Origin: Cryptomeria japonica
Taxonomy: Eukaryota > Streptophyta > Pinopsida > Cupressales > Cupressaceae
Assembly (NCBI RefSeq): GCF_030272615.1
Contig: NC_081412.1
Coordinates: forward strand, 541,836,335 to 541,900,334
DNA: 64,000 bases
Direction of reading: 5' to 3'
How positions within the stretch are numbered: the stretch's first letter is position 1; each line of letters opens with the position of its first letter. Under the pieces are notes generated by a model. The model was not told the origin of the DNA and did not search any database. It worked only from the letters and a program-made list of their open reading frames with translations. Shown in pieces: positions 35,761-46,689 of this stretch. A program made the translations under genes and the position numbers.

Positions 35761-36129
35761 ATAAGGAAGAAGAGATAAGGAGATAAAGGGTCTCGATGTT
35801 TGAGGCCTCCAAAAGACAAAAAATAACCTTGAGGGGACTCATTACTTAATTTTCACTCTATTTGTTTTGTCCATATGGGATTCATATATTTTTATTTTGT
35901 TTAGTATTTGGATATTCATGTATATTAACATCCCACTTCTTCATCCATTTATCATCATGTTTCAAATTTTATGTGTTCTTTCTTTTGATTCTATCTTCGT
36001 ATTTAGCTTAGACCAACAAAATCTTCTTTAGTTAACTTAACAACTAGACTATTTTCAATGCTTCCAAGAGGAAAGTACTTATTTCAACTTATAAAAATCT
36101 CATGTTTTCAATCATTTGTAAAATATTAG

Positions 36130-36335
36130 TGGTCATTGGAAAAGTTAATAAGAAGAGTTATGCAAAATATTAATGGTCATGGGAGTTACACATGTTTGTG
36201 CTTCTTGCAAAAACTATGAAAATGAAACTTGGGTTTAACCTCATATGAAGAGATTATTTATTTAAAAAAAAAAAATTAAATCCAAATTAATATAAAGATG
36301 TTTGCTTCCAAAAAGTTATTGCATAAATTTAGTTA
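36130..36335 (+). pseudogene. Copy of the UGT 3' flank, coding region absent
   Basis: The segment aligns by eye with 40311-40500 downstream of the glycosyltransferase stop. Shared blocks are GGTCATTGGAAAAGTTAATA versus GGTCACGGGAAAAGTTATGA, GTTACACATGTTTGTG versus GTCACACGTGTTTGCG, CTTGCAAAAACTATGAAAAT versus TTTGCAAAATATTTGAAAAT, and AAATTAATATAAAGATG versus AAATTAATGTATAGATG. No coding remnant precedes it. Together with 19345-19540 it suggests a lost tandem paralogue. Confidence 0.65.
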
Positions 36336-36339
36336 TCAT

Positions 36340-38500
36340 ATAGAATTATAAAAAATTTAGCATTAATTTTAATTATATTTTTAGTGATTTTTAAAATGTT
36401 ATTTATCTATTATTTTATATTGGGAATTAACGCATAAATACAATTATAGTTTAATTTTTATTGTATTTTAATGCATTAAATTCTTGTGACAAAATTTTAA
36501 CTATATCAATAATATAAATCTTATTCAAATATTAATTTGTGATTGAATTTTTAACCCTATTAATGTTTTGTTGTTGCTTGAATGACACTAAACTTTAAAA
36601 AAAAACTATTCCTTAGTGATAAAAATATGTTTTAATATCATATTTAACTTTGAAATACATAACTAACCTATGTTACGCTTTAGATTGCATTACACCAATG
36701 AAGTTAGTATTATTCACGAATTTGACCTCTACAAATATAAATAATATGTGAATTTGTAGTTTCCTAAAATCTATTTATCTCGCCCTCTTGAGATTTGAAT
36801 CTTAAAAATAACTAAGGTTGACCAAAAAAAAAAAAACACCTTGAGAGTTTGTTATGAAAGTATCATTTCTCTATGTTGAGACAATAGGATCTAATTTAAT
36901 AGCTTTGGGGCAAGGATTAAATATATCAATTAATCATGTAGGGTGTCTAATATATCTCAAGTATAGATGCTAATGTAATAAAATGGTGTTATGATGTGTT
37001 TGGTGATCCATCACTTGTAATATTAATTAAAATAAAAGGTTGTGTGTATATGTAATTGAATTAATTTTTTTACATTTTTATATAAGCAAAGACAATTAGT
37101 GGCAATTTGTCATAAACTGATGAATTTTTAGTTTTTACAGTATAAAAAACAAGAAACACATCACACTTGGAAGTTTATGCTTCCACTTAAATTTGATGTT
37201 ATTTTCCTTACATAATGTTAGATCATCTTGGTATGGGATTTTTAATTTGTTACAACAATATTAGAATACCACACAATTCAATAGAGACAACTTTAATCTA
37301 GGACCGATCAATTATCATTTTTTTTTCAAAATGATTGTCCAATCTCCTGCTTTCATAAATTAATTTGGTTTTGAATTTCATGCATTGCAGCTATTATTTT
37401 GCTAATTCAAGACAGAGAGTTTTGCAAGTACTTAACATGGACTTGTATGAAATTAAGTGCAAATGGTAGTGAAATTCCCAATGACATTATAAGCAATTAA
37501 GGAAAATGGGGATGTAATTACCGATACAATTATATGCACTTTAGGGAAAACATGTGTTAACATCATACAATTCTAGGTGCTTTACAAAAATGCATGTTAT
37601 CAACATAGAATTATAAATAATTTATGGTTAATGTGTTTAATCAACTATACATAAGTTACAAAATTCTTGTGCAATTGACAATCAAATTTAACTTGCTCTA
37701 ATTATGTTTTTGAGTAATGGAGATTGCTCAATGTAGCTCATAATAGAATTACAATCATAAGAGGATTTGTGGGAGTGCACATTATGTATGTGTTTATCTT
37801 ATTCTAAGTTTTTTTTGGTAGATGATTAACCCTAAATGTGCTTTGGAAAGATGTTCTAGTATATGCCTAGATTCTAAGAAAAGACATGAAAAAATTGAGT
37901 GCTTAAGTTTGATAATGTAAAGCTAAAACTAATGTTCATATTCTAGCTTGGAAAGGCCTACACTTCAAACTTTAGAGGGTCCCAAATGAACATATGAAAA
38001 TTAAAAGTCATTTGAGTAAGATTAATTTTCAAACTCTACTGCATCATAAAGAAGATATCTTGTATTCCAAACAGATACAGCATATGCTAAAGTTTAGAAT
38101 ACAACATATTCTAAAATTAGAATTTAATTTCTACTATATTGATAGAGTATAGACTAAAATTCTCCCTATTGCAATCCTATTTAAATTTTAATTCTGATTT
38201 GATTCTAGATGTTTGGTATGAATTATTTCTTTTGTCTTTTTAATAGCATGTTGACTGCCTTCTTGTATATAATTTCCTTTACATTGCTCCACAAAAATAA
38301 AAAAACTTTTTGGTGAAGGGACATCAAAATTACATCACACCGACTAAATAAAGACTAGCCTGTCTTAAAGTAAACCTAAAGACAGATTCCCAAAATTCCA
38401 TTCACATTCACAAAAAACGAGCTAGCAAGTTGAATAGTAAGCGGCAAAGTACAAACCAGCTGCACTATCTTCAAATGAAGTATGAACGGCGCTCTTCCCA
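36340..38500. other. AT-rich intergenic region upstream of the UGT gene
   Basis: Very AT-rich, with poly-A runs near 36265 and 36825. No coding reading or transposon end was recognised. Promoter-like elements of the UGT gene begin only after about 38520. Confidence 0.5.
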
Positions 38501-38528
38501 TCTCTGTCACGCCGAAAAGTCTATCCAC

Positions 38529-38603
38529 GCCATTTCACACCTATCTTGATTTTATATCGCCATTTCACACTTGACTTTTATTTGCAACTAGCCCATTTCA
38601 CAC
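38529..38603 (+). promoter_or_regulatory. Three copies of a CCATTTCACAC motif upstream of the UGT gene
   Basis: GCCATTTCACAC is at 38529-38540 and 38559-38570, and CCCATTTCACAC is at 38592-38603, with start spacings of 30 and 33 bp (about three helical turns). It lies 200-280 bp before the start codon. The remnant flank at 19345 does not show it. A transcription factor array is possible but unproven. Confidence 0.45.
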
Positions 38604-38692
38604 TAGTATTCGTTTAATGATTCTGAATGATGGGAAGCGCGAGGACGTAACGGCACAGAGTTTGAGTCTTGTGAGAAAATAAATCTCTCGAT

Positions 38693-38702
38693 CTATAAGA
38701 GG
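38693..38702 (+). promoter_or_regulatory. Candidate TATA box of the UGT gene
   Basis: CTATAAGAGG lies about 105 bases before the start codon, leaving a leader of roughly 75-80 bases if transcription starts about 30 bp downstream. The paralogous flank (near 19435) has CTGAGAGAA here instead, so the element is not conserved in the remnant. Confidence 0.45.
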
Positions 38703-38805
38703 CTGAAGCTATACAATATCATTTATCAATTGTCTGTATTGATCTGAACTGCGTATTCAAGTTCATTTCATTGTAAAGCCCTGAATTGAGATTGTTTTGG
38801 GAGAA

Positions 38806-40212
38806 ATGGGTGCAGATGGAAGTGGTGAGAGAATGCAAGTGGTGGTGGTGCCACTTCCTGCACAGGGACACCTCAATGAGATGCTTCAGTTTTCCAGAGT
38901 TATCGCCGGACGAGGAGCAAGCGTATCGTTTGTGACCACTTCCACCCATATTCACCAAGCCCGTCGCCGTGTTGAGGGATGGGATCTTCACAAGTTCGAT
39001 ATTCGTTTCGAGGAATTGCCCATGCCTCATCTCACGGACGGAGAGATCGATGCTCAGAGTACTCATTTGTTTCCGTTCCATTTGATTCCTCTGTTTGAAG
39101 CCGTGGAGGATCAGCTAGCGTCTCATGTTGATCAGCTGCTGAGCACTATCTGTTCCGAGAACAATAGTAAAGTGGTTATCGTCTACGACTCGTGTATGGG
39201 ATGGATTCAGACTGTGGCTACCAAATACTCAGTCCCTGCCTATGTCTTCAGACCCACTGGTTCTTATTTCAACCTGTGGATAAAGCGGGTATGTGACAAG
39301 GCATGGCCCCATATTAACATATCATTGAAGCGTTGCTTTCCTGAAAGGTTGATAAACTATTTGAGGCGCCAAAGAGCTCTGTCAGCGCCTGCTAAGGGAT
39401 GTATCATGAACACATTCAGCGCACTGGAATCAGAATTCACTCACCAGGGAAAAGAGGAATTAGTATACGATGGGAAGCCTGTGTGGACTGTGGGTCCTCT
39501 TCTTCCGCAGGCCTTCTTCAATGACGAATGGCGGTTGCCATTGAAAGCAGACACAGAGTGCTTGAGATGGTTAGATACACAGGCTGAAGGCTCCGTTCTC
39601 TACGTTTCATTCGGCAGTTTATCTTCTCTTTCAGCCACACAGATCCGAGAATTGGCCGACGGATTGGAACGCAGCGGGCAGCCTTTCTTGTGGGTGCTCA
39701 GGATTTCTGATGGAGCCCATTTTTCGACAGAAGTGCAGTTCGGTTCGGCTTGCAAGTTTCTGCAACAAGGGTACGAGAGGCGATTGGAGGGACGGGGTTT
39801 TATTGCGAGGAATTGGGTGCCGCAGCTTGAGATCCTATTTCACAAGTCGACGGGTGGGTTTTTAACGCACTGCGGGTGGAATTCGACATTGGAGAGCATC
39901 AGCGCCGGAGTGGGCATGCTGGCATGGCCTCTGCATACGGATCAGTTTGCCAATTCGGCTCTAATCACTCGGGAGTTGAAAGCGGGCGTGGAAGTGAAAG
40001 AATGGGGAAGTGCAGAGGAAAATGAGGTGGTTAGTGCGGAGGAGATTGAGAAAGCAGTGAAACGATTGATGGGAAGTGAGGAGGGAATGCAAGTGCGAAA
40101 AAGGGCGCAGGAATTAAGAGGCGAGGCTCGAAAGGCTGTAGGCGGTGAAGGGTCTTCGTGGAATGATATGGATTCGCTTCTTCAGCACTTCTCTCAATCA
40201 TTTCCTGATTAG
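38806..40212 (+). CDS. UDP-glycosyltransferase, family 1 (zeatin O-glucosyltransferase-like)
   Basis: The intact, intronless 468-aa frame encodes a plant GT1 enzyme that transfers sugar from a UDP-sugar to a small acceptor in the cytosol. The ATG at 38806 has G at -3 and +4; a second Met is codon 10. The N-terminal acceptor domain has PAQGHLN with the likely catalytic His22, and VVIVYDS with the partner Asp128. The C-terminal donor domain holds the complete 44-residue PSPG box from Trp337 to Gln380, including HCGWNS (355-360) and Asp379-Gln380; the final Gln usually goes with UDP-glucose use. The VVVPLPAQGHLN start and HTDQ end of the PSPG box resemble zeatin O-glucosyltransferases (UGT93-like). 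The true acceptor (cytokinin, phenolic, terpenoid) cannot be told. There is no signal peptide or membrane segment, and length fits the family. It is the only intact host gene here. Confidence 0.95.
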   Translation: MGADGSGERMQVVVVPLPAQGHLNEMLQFSRVIAGRGASVSFVTTSTHIHQARRRVEGWDLHKFDIRFEELPMPHLTDGEIDAQSTHLFPFHLIPLFEAVEDQLASHVDQLLSTICSENNSKVVIVYDSCMGWIQTVATKYSVPAYVFRPTGSYFNLWIKRVCDKAWPHINISLKRCFPERLINYLRRQRALSAPAKGCIMNTFSALESEFTHQGKEELVYDGKPVWTVGPLLPQAFFNDEWRLPLKADTECLRWLDTQAEGSVLYVSFGSLSSLSATQIRELADGLERSGQPFLWVLRISDGAHFSTEVQFGSACKFLQQGYERRLEGRGFIARNWVPQLEILFHKSTGGFLTHCGWNSTLESISAGVGMLAWPLHTDQFANSALITRELKAGVEVKEWGSAEENEVVSAEEIEKAVKRLMGSEEGMQVRKRAQELRGEARKAVGGEGSSWNDMDSLLQHFSQSFPD

Positions 40213-40755
40213 GTGAATGGGTTCTGGGTGCTCAGGGGGACCGTAATTGCAGGCCCTGCCTTTGTAGAATATCTACTCTCACTAATTCCCATTAATGCGA
40301 CCTATTAAGTAATGGTCACGGGAAAAGTTATGATAAGATATTTGTTATTTAGAATTATTAGTCGCCACGGAAGTCACACGTGTTTGCGGCCTTTTGCAAA
40401 ATATTTGAAAATGAAAATCGAGTCGTATTAAAGTCCGTTTGTTTAATTTTTTTTGTAAACATCTAAATTAATGTATAGATGTATAGATTGTATGCTTCCT
40501 TAAACTGCTTCATAAAGACAAGACATTTGGGCAGGTTCTTTTACTAATTTTGTCCATTATCAGTACCTAGACTTCATTATTTTTAATACAATAATTTATA
40601 AAGTATTTAAGTAGCTATTCGAACAATCATTTTATAGTCTGTAAATATTTTTTTATTCAATAATTTAAAAGTATTTTATATCTTTTATTAGTATTATATA
40701 ATAAAATTATTATTTAATTTTTTTAATAAGTTTTATAAAATTTCGTTTGTTAATG
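40213..40755 (+). other. 3' flank of the UGT gene
   Basis: The first ~300 bases probably contain the 3' untranslated region, but no clear AATAAA signal is seen close to the stop. Bases 40311-40500 have a homologous copy at 36130-36335. After about 40520 the sequence is AT-rich filler. Confidence 0.55.
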
Positions 40756-40759
40756 GTCT

Positions 40760-41275
40760 TTCAAGGGTTAAACCTCTTCAATCAGTGGAAAATAAAGTGT
40801 CATGGGCATCACCAGATCAAGAGTGGATAAAGATCGATTTTGATGGAACAACTCGTGGCAATCCTAGTTCCTTGGGTGCAAGATGTATAGCAAGAGATAA
40901 CAAGGGCATCATTATTGCTAAATGCAATCAGAATTTAGGAGTGGGTTCTAATAATGAGGCGGAAGCCAAGACTGTCCTCCTTATAATCTAATTGGCAGGT
41001 AAATTGGGAGTTGAAAATCTTCACTTAGAAGGGGATTCCCAGATCATCATTCATTCAAATCCTTAAAGGAAAATCGGAATATTGAAAAATTGATCGTGAT
41101 ATATTCAAAGCATCAAGAATCTCCTTTCCACCTTCAAAAGACTCAAGGTTACTCATATCTAGAGAGATGGTAACAAAGAAGCTGATGCATGTGCCAACCA
41201 AGCTTTTGATCTTCAGGAAGGAAAGACATGTGTGTGTCTTTTTCATTCAAATGGTGAACTTTTTGAAAAATATTA
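40760..41275 (+). pseudogene. RNase H-like (RVT_3) fragment of a LINE
   Basis: The first piece (40785-40991) reads WIKIDFDGTTRGNPSSLGAR, CIARDNKGIII and NNEAEAKTVLL. After a stop it continues with LGVENLHLEGDSQIIIHSNP and near 41165-41190 RDGNKEADACANQAF. The catalytic acids of the RVT_3 RNase H (D of FDG, E of NEAEA, D of EGDS, D of EADA) are all still present. A stop at 40989-40991 and others further on break it. No reverse transcriptase is attached, so it is a 5'-truncated LINE tail or an isolated RNase H copy about 550 bp downstream of the UGT stop. Confidence 0.8.
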
Positions 41276-41279
41276 ACTT

Positions 41280-42177
41280 TAGTGTGGGTGCTCAACGTTT
41301 CGTGGTGTTGGTTTTGAATTTGAACTATTTTTAAGGAATATTCCCATCTTTTAATTCACATTGGACTATTGAACGAATTTGTATGCCACATTTAAAGTAG
41401 GGCCAATTGGGATTTGCTAGCATGCAAATCCAGATTTGATCTCTCGTAGCATGAGACTTACTAGAGGATGCAACAACTAGCATGGGTTGCGGTGCTCTCC
41501 CCTAATGTCAGAACGATGGGAAAGATGGGTGGATGTTTTTTGGCTATTCTTTCCCTGATATGTTAGGCCTCTTAATGTCATATCGATTTGTTGGATTTTT
41601 TCGACTATGGCTGAGTTGGCGCATTTTATTCCATGTAACTCACATTTATTTCCTTGGGTGGTGGAGTGTACGAGTTGATCGACTAGATTTTTTATGATGA
41701 TCACATGTATGTTTTTGCAATTATTTCTCAATGCAATTGTGATAGTCTGTGAAGTGATTTTTTCACCACCTTTACAGAATGAAGGCCAACTTCTCATTGA
41801 TGGCGTTAAAGCCCATGGTGGATTTCTAGGGGCATATTTCAAATGAAAGACTTTCCAATATCTTTAAATTTGATGACAGAGACTTATTGACCCACGTCAA
41901 AATCATCTTGGGTGATGAGTATTTGAAGGCCCAAATCAAATATAGATGCAACATCGACATGGCATCAATGTTCGTTGCTTGGTGTAAAAAAAAATAGAAA
42001 TGAAAGAAGTTGTGCAATAGTTGGTCGACAACTGCCTCAGAGAGGAGTGGAGTGGGCCTGATTTGGGAGTCTTATATCCATGGCATGTGAAGGGAAAGGG
42101 TTTGTATGTCTAGGTTGTATGTGGTTGCAGGTGAGTGAATTCACTCCACCTCCTCTCCCCTTCTTCATATGGAGCAC
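41280..42177. other. Unassigned sequence before the third LTR
   Basis: Several short frames exist on both strands but none shows a known motif. The piece immediately before 42178 contains the 42-bp flank that is duplicated together with the LTR start. Confidence 0.4.
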
Positions 42178-42425
42178 AAACAGTAACAAGGAAGTTTGAA
42201 GGGCCTCGACACAGGTTGGTGTAGACACCTATTTCTGCCCACTTAATTAAATGAGTTTTAAAAATATTAATTAAATTCAATATTTGACTAATTATCCCCT
42301 TAAACAGTAACAAGGAAGTTTGAAGGGCCTCGACACAGGTTGGTGTAGACACCTATTTCTGCCCACTTAATTAAATGAGTTTTACAACTATTAATTAAAT
42401 TCAATATTTGACTAATTATCCCCTT
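42178..42425. repeat. 124-bp tandem duplication spanning an LTR boundary
   Basis: The unit 42178-42301 is repeated at 42302-42425 with only a few differences. Each copy contains 42 bp of flanking sequence (AAACAGTAACAAGGAAGTTT and following bases) and the first ~82 bp of the LTR, starting TGTAGACACC at 42220 and 42344. Confidence 0.9.
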
Positions 42426-43300
42426 TTCACCTTTCTATTATTAATTAAATAAATTATTTGATTTATTTGATTTAATTCACCTAGCCAAAATTCTTCTATT
42501 TATTGAATAAATCATATTTATTTGATTAAATCCCATTTCTCACATTTAATTAAATTTAAATTTGATTAAATCAATTCTTCCATATAAATAAATCAATATT
42601 TATTTATAAATCCCCAACCCACTTGTGTTTTCCTACAAATGCAAGTTGCACCATTTAATTGAAATCAATGATTTTATTTTAATTAAAAATCTAAAAATCT
42701 CTGCCACTTGCATTCTCATACAAAACCCACTTGCATGCTAATCCTTCTTCTAAAACCTCCAAAAGCCCTCTTAATTAACTAAATTATATCATAATCATTG
42801 TCACATTCCTAAATAAGAGGAAGTCACTTCTCAAAATAGGAGAAAGTCTTCAAAAAACATTTAAAGGACTTATTTCTCCAACAAGTTATCTTGCAAAGTC
42901 CTCCAAACTTGTAAAGCTCTTACATAAGCCTTGACCTTCAAGCAAGCTAACCATCAAAGTCTCCAAAAAGCATTAAATTCTCTTACAAGACTTCCCTTCT
43001 TCAACACATCAACCCACATGGCTTGTCCCCTTGACCATGGTTAAACTTTGCACAAGAGTTTACCCATTGGTCAATAACTTTTATCATTGGATAATAGCTT
43101 TATCCAATAACCCAGCCAAATGAGGGTAACATTCATGTCTTATCAAGCATTTAATGCTTATTTCACCTCCTCTCAAGCCTTCTCATGGTGACACTTGTCA
43201 ACATGGGATTCGGTTGAAACTCCCACATGGATTGAAAGTCATTCAATCCTATCCCTTCTTAATCCAATTCAATCTTGGCCATCCAATTGCCCATTTCTTC

Positions 43301-43308
43301 TATAAATA
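43301..43308 (+). promoter_or_regulatory. TATA box of the third LTR
   Basis: TATAAATA follows CTTC and is preceded at 43281-43286 by a CCAAT element. This is a canonical LTR core promoter arrangement, with transcription expected about 30 bp downstream. Confidence 0.6.
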
Positions 43309-43447
43309 GGCCTCATTTCTTCATTATCAAGATCCCCAGGTTTTTGCATCCAAGCTATAGCTAATTTCTTATGTGCAGGTTATCAAGGAGTTGTATTTGC
43401 TTCTCCTTGCAATTTTGATCACTTAGGGGCGTTTTAGTGTTAAAAAA

Positions 43448-43519
43448 TCATGTTAGCATAACATATCATGTTAGTGTAGCATATCATGTTAGTCTAGCAT
43501 ATCATGTTAGCATAACCTC
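43448..43519. repeat. Four tandem 18-bp repeats in the LTR
   Basis: ATCATGTTAGCATAACAT and its variants (GTGTAGCAT, GTCTAGCAT, GCATAACCT endings) occur at 43448, 43466, 43484 and 43502 with exact 18-bp spacing. They lie downstream of the TATA box, in the transcribed part of the LTR. Confidence 0.9.
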
Positions 43520-43831
43520 ATTTTAGCCTCATCATCTTTATCATTTCATAGCTTATCGATATCATATCATAGATCTTAGTTGCAATTGTATTTATATCTT
43601 TATAAATTCATCACTCATTCTTTAGGTATTCAATCTAAAGATCAAGCACTCAAGTAATCTGAGAACAACCTTGATTTGAAGAATCCTTAGAGATAGAGAA
43701 CAATGGAACAGTTTTAGGAGACTAATGATTTAACTCATTTTGTTCATTTGATCTCTCTCATATAATTTTTTATTGGTATGCAAGATGTTTGCGCTCTTGA
43801 TTGACTAACCCTCATTTCCCGCATACATTTG

Positions 43832-43849
43832 TGGCGCCCATCGTGGGGC
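43832..43849 (+). other. Primer-binding site after the third LTR
   Basis: TGGCGCCCATCGTGGGGC starts four bases after the LTR terminal CA. Its TGGCGCC start is that of many plant gypsy primer-binding sites, which suggests gypsy affiliation for this element. Confidence 0.75.
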
Positions 43850-44036
43850 AGCCCACTGTTTAACAAATATTTTCCGCAAGTTTCGCACAACCCAGAAACG
43901 CAAACGTTTTAACGCATTCAAAAAATCTCCTAGCACATTTGACAACTGTTGTAGTGCATTTAAAATCTCTGCTAGCGCATTTGATTCATCTTGTAGTGGT
44001 TTTAACACATTTTATAGCACATGTGATATCTTTTGT
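43850..44036 (+). other. Leader of the third LTR element
   Basis: This non-coding stretch after the primer-binding site carries several imperfect copies of a GCGCATTT/GCACATTT motif (for example near 43953 and 43974). It leads directly into the palindromic array. Confidence 0.5.
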
Positions 44037-44440
44037 AGGACACTATATGACCCCTTAGGACCATATGATGTCTACATGGTGTCCTAAGGGGTCATAGGGT
44101 GTTCTAACACATGCATGGCCCCTTAGGACCCCTTATGACCCCTAACAACACCATGTGACCCCTTATGACACCATATGACCCGTTAGGACAATATGATGTC
44201 CTAATGGGTCATATGGTGTTCTAACACATGTGTGGGCCCTTAGGACCCCATATGACCCCTAACGACACCATATGACACATTAGGACACCATATGATGTCC
44301 AAATGGTATCTTAAGGGGTCACATGGTGTTCTAACATATGTGTGGCCCCTTAAGACTCCATATGACCCCTAACACCATGTGCCCCCTCAAGGCACCATAT
44401 GACCCCTTATGACACCATATGACCCATTAGAACAATATTT
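44037..44440. repeat. Inverted-repeat array, left block
   Basis: The block is built almost wholly from an imperfect ~20-bp unit, GACACCATATGACCCCTTAG, and its reverse complement CTAAGGGGTCATATGGTGTC. Both contain the CATATG palindrome. Forward and reverse units alternate in groups, joined by GTTCTAACACATGTGTGG linkers that start at 44101, 44218 and 44328. The arrangement allows long hairpins in either strand. No open frame is credible. Confidence 0.9.
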
Positions 44441-44676
44441 TAGACAGACTATTTAGTGCACTGACGGTACTATCATGCATGTACGTGGGCCCGGTTGCGA
44501 CGTCTTGCTCTGCCCCCCTTACCTCTATAATGGGGAAATGATTGTCGGGCATGTTACGTATAGAATTGAACCCTATTATTCTAATATGATTTCAGTCGAG
44601 GTCGGGGGTAAAGTCCAATTACAACCATAGGGAGGGTGGGGAGAATTCGTTGGGGTTCTAGAAGCCCCATAACTCA
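44441..44676. other. Unique GC-balanced segment inside the palindromic array
   Basis: About 235 bp without array units interrupt the block. They are richer in G/C (GGGCCCGGTTGCGACGTCTT) than the surroundings. One minus-strand frame stays open for about 50 codons, but I do not recognise the product. It may be captured host or organellar DNA; this could not be decided. Confidence 0.5.
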
Positions 44677-45150
44677 GATGTCCTAATGTGTCATATGATG
44701 TCATAAGGGGACATATTGTGTCTTAAGGGGTCATATGGTGTTCTAACACATGTGTTGGCCCTTAGGACACCATATGATGTCCTAAGGGGTCATATGGTGT
44801 TCTAATACATGTGTGGACCCTTAAGACCCCTTATAATCCCTAACAACACCATGTGACCCCTTATGACACCATATGACTCCTTAAGACTGATATGATGTCC
44901 TAATGGGTCATATGGTGTCTTAAGGTGTCATATGGTGTCCTAAGGGGTCATATGGTGTTCTAACACATGTTTAGCCCCTTCCAACCCCATATGATCCATA
45001 ACGACACCTTTTCACCCCTCATGACACCATATGACTCCTTCATACAACATATTACCCCTTAGGACAATATGATGTCCTAATGGGTCATATGGTGTCCTAA
45101 GGGGTCATATGGTGTTTTAACACGTGTGGCCCATTAGGACACCATGTGAT
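44677..45150. repeat. Inverted-repeat array, right block
   Basis: The same ~20-bp unit resumes in both orientations, with linkers of the GTTCTAACACATGT type at about 44740, 44799, 44957 and 45114. The last two spacings are near 158 bp, suggesting a higher-order unit that has been amplified. The block ends in ACCATGTGATACTAAAGAGG and runs straight into the purine tract. Confidence 0.9.
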
Positions 45151-45154
45151 ACTA

Positions 45155-46680
<1,526 letters not shown>

Positions 46681-46689
46681 ATGCTAATA

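Larger units (their letters stand above)
42344..43827 (+). repeat. 5' LTR of a truncated LTR retrotransposon
   Basis: The LTR starts TGTAGACACC and ends CCGCATACA, directly followed by a primer-binding site, giving 1484 bp (1608 bp if the first duplicated start at 42220 is counted). It contains a TATA box (TATAAATA at 43301) about 525 bp before its end and four 18-bp repeats. No partner LTR was seen elsewhere in the window, so the element is broken or its 3' LTR lies outside. Confidence 0.75.

Noticed and set aside
38719-39081. Minus-strand frame opposite the UGT start
   Set aside because: Antisense shadow of a well-supported gene.
43440-43520. 18-bp repeats considered as a CRISPR-like array
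   Set aside because: The units are contiguous without spacers, inside a plant LTR; they are ordinary tandem repeats.
44460-44650. Possible coding of the array insert, with an IRIIGFN-like piece reminiscent of the RuBisCO small subunit C-terminus
   Set aside because: Only about seven residues agree and the following residues do not; judged a chance match.
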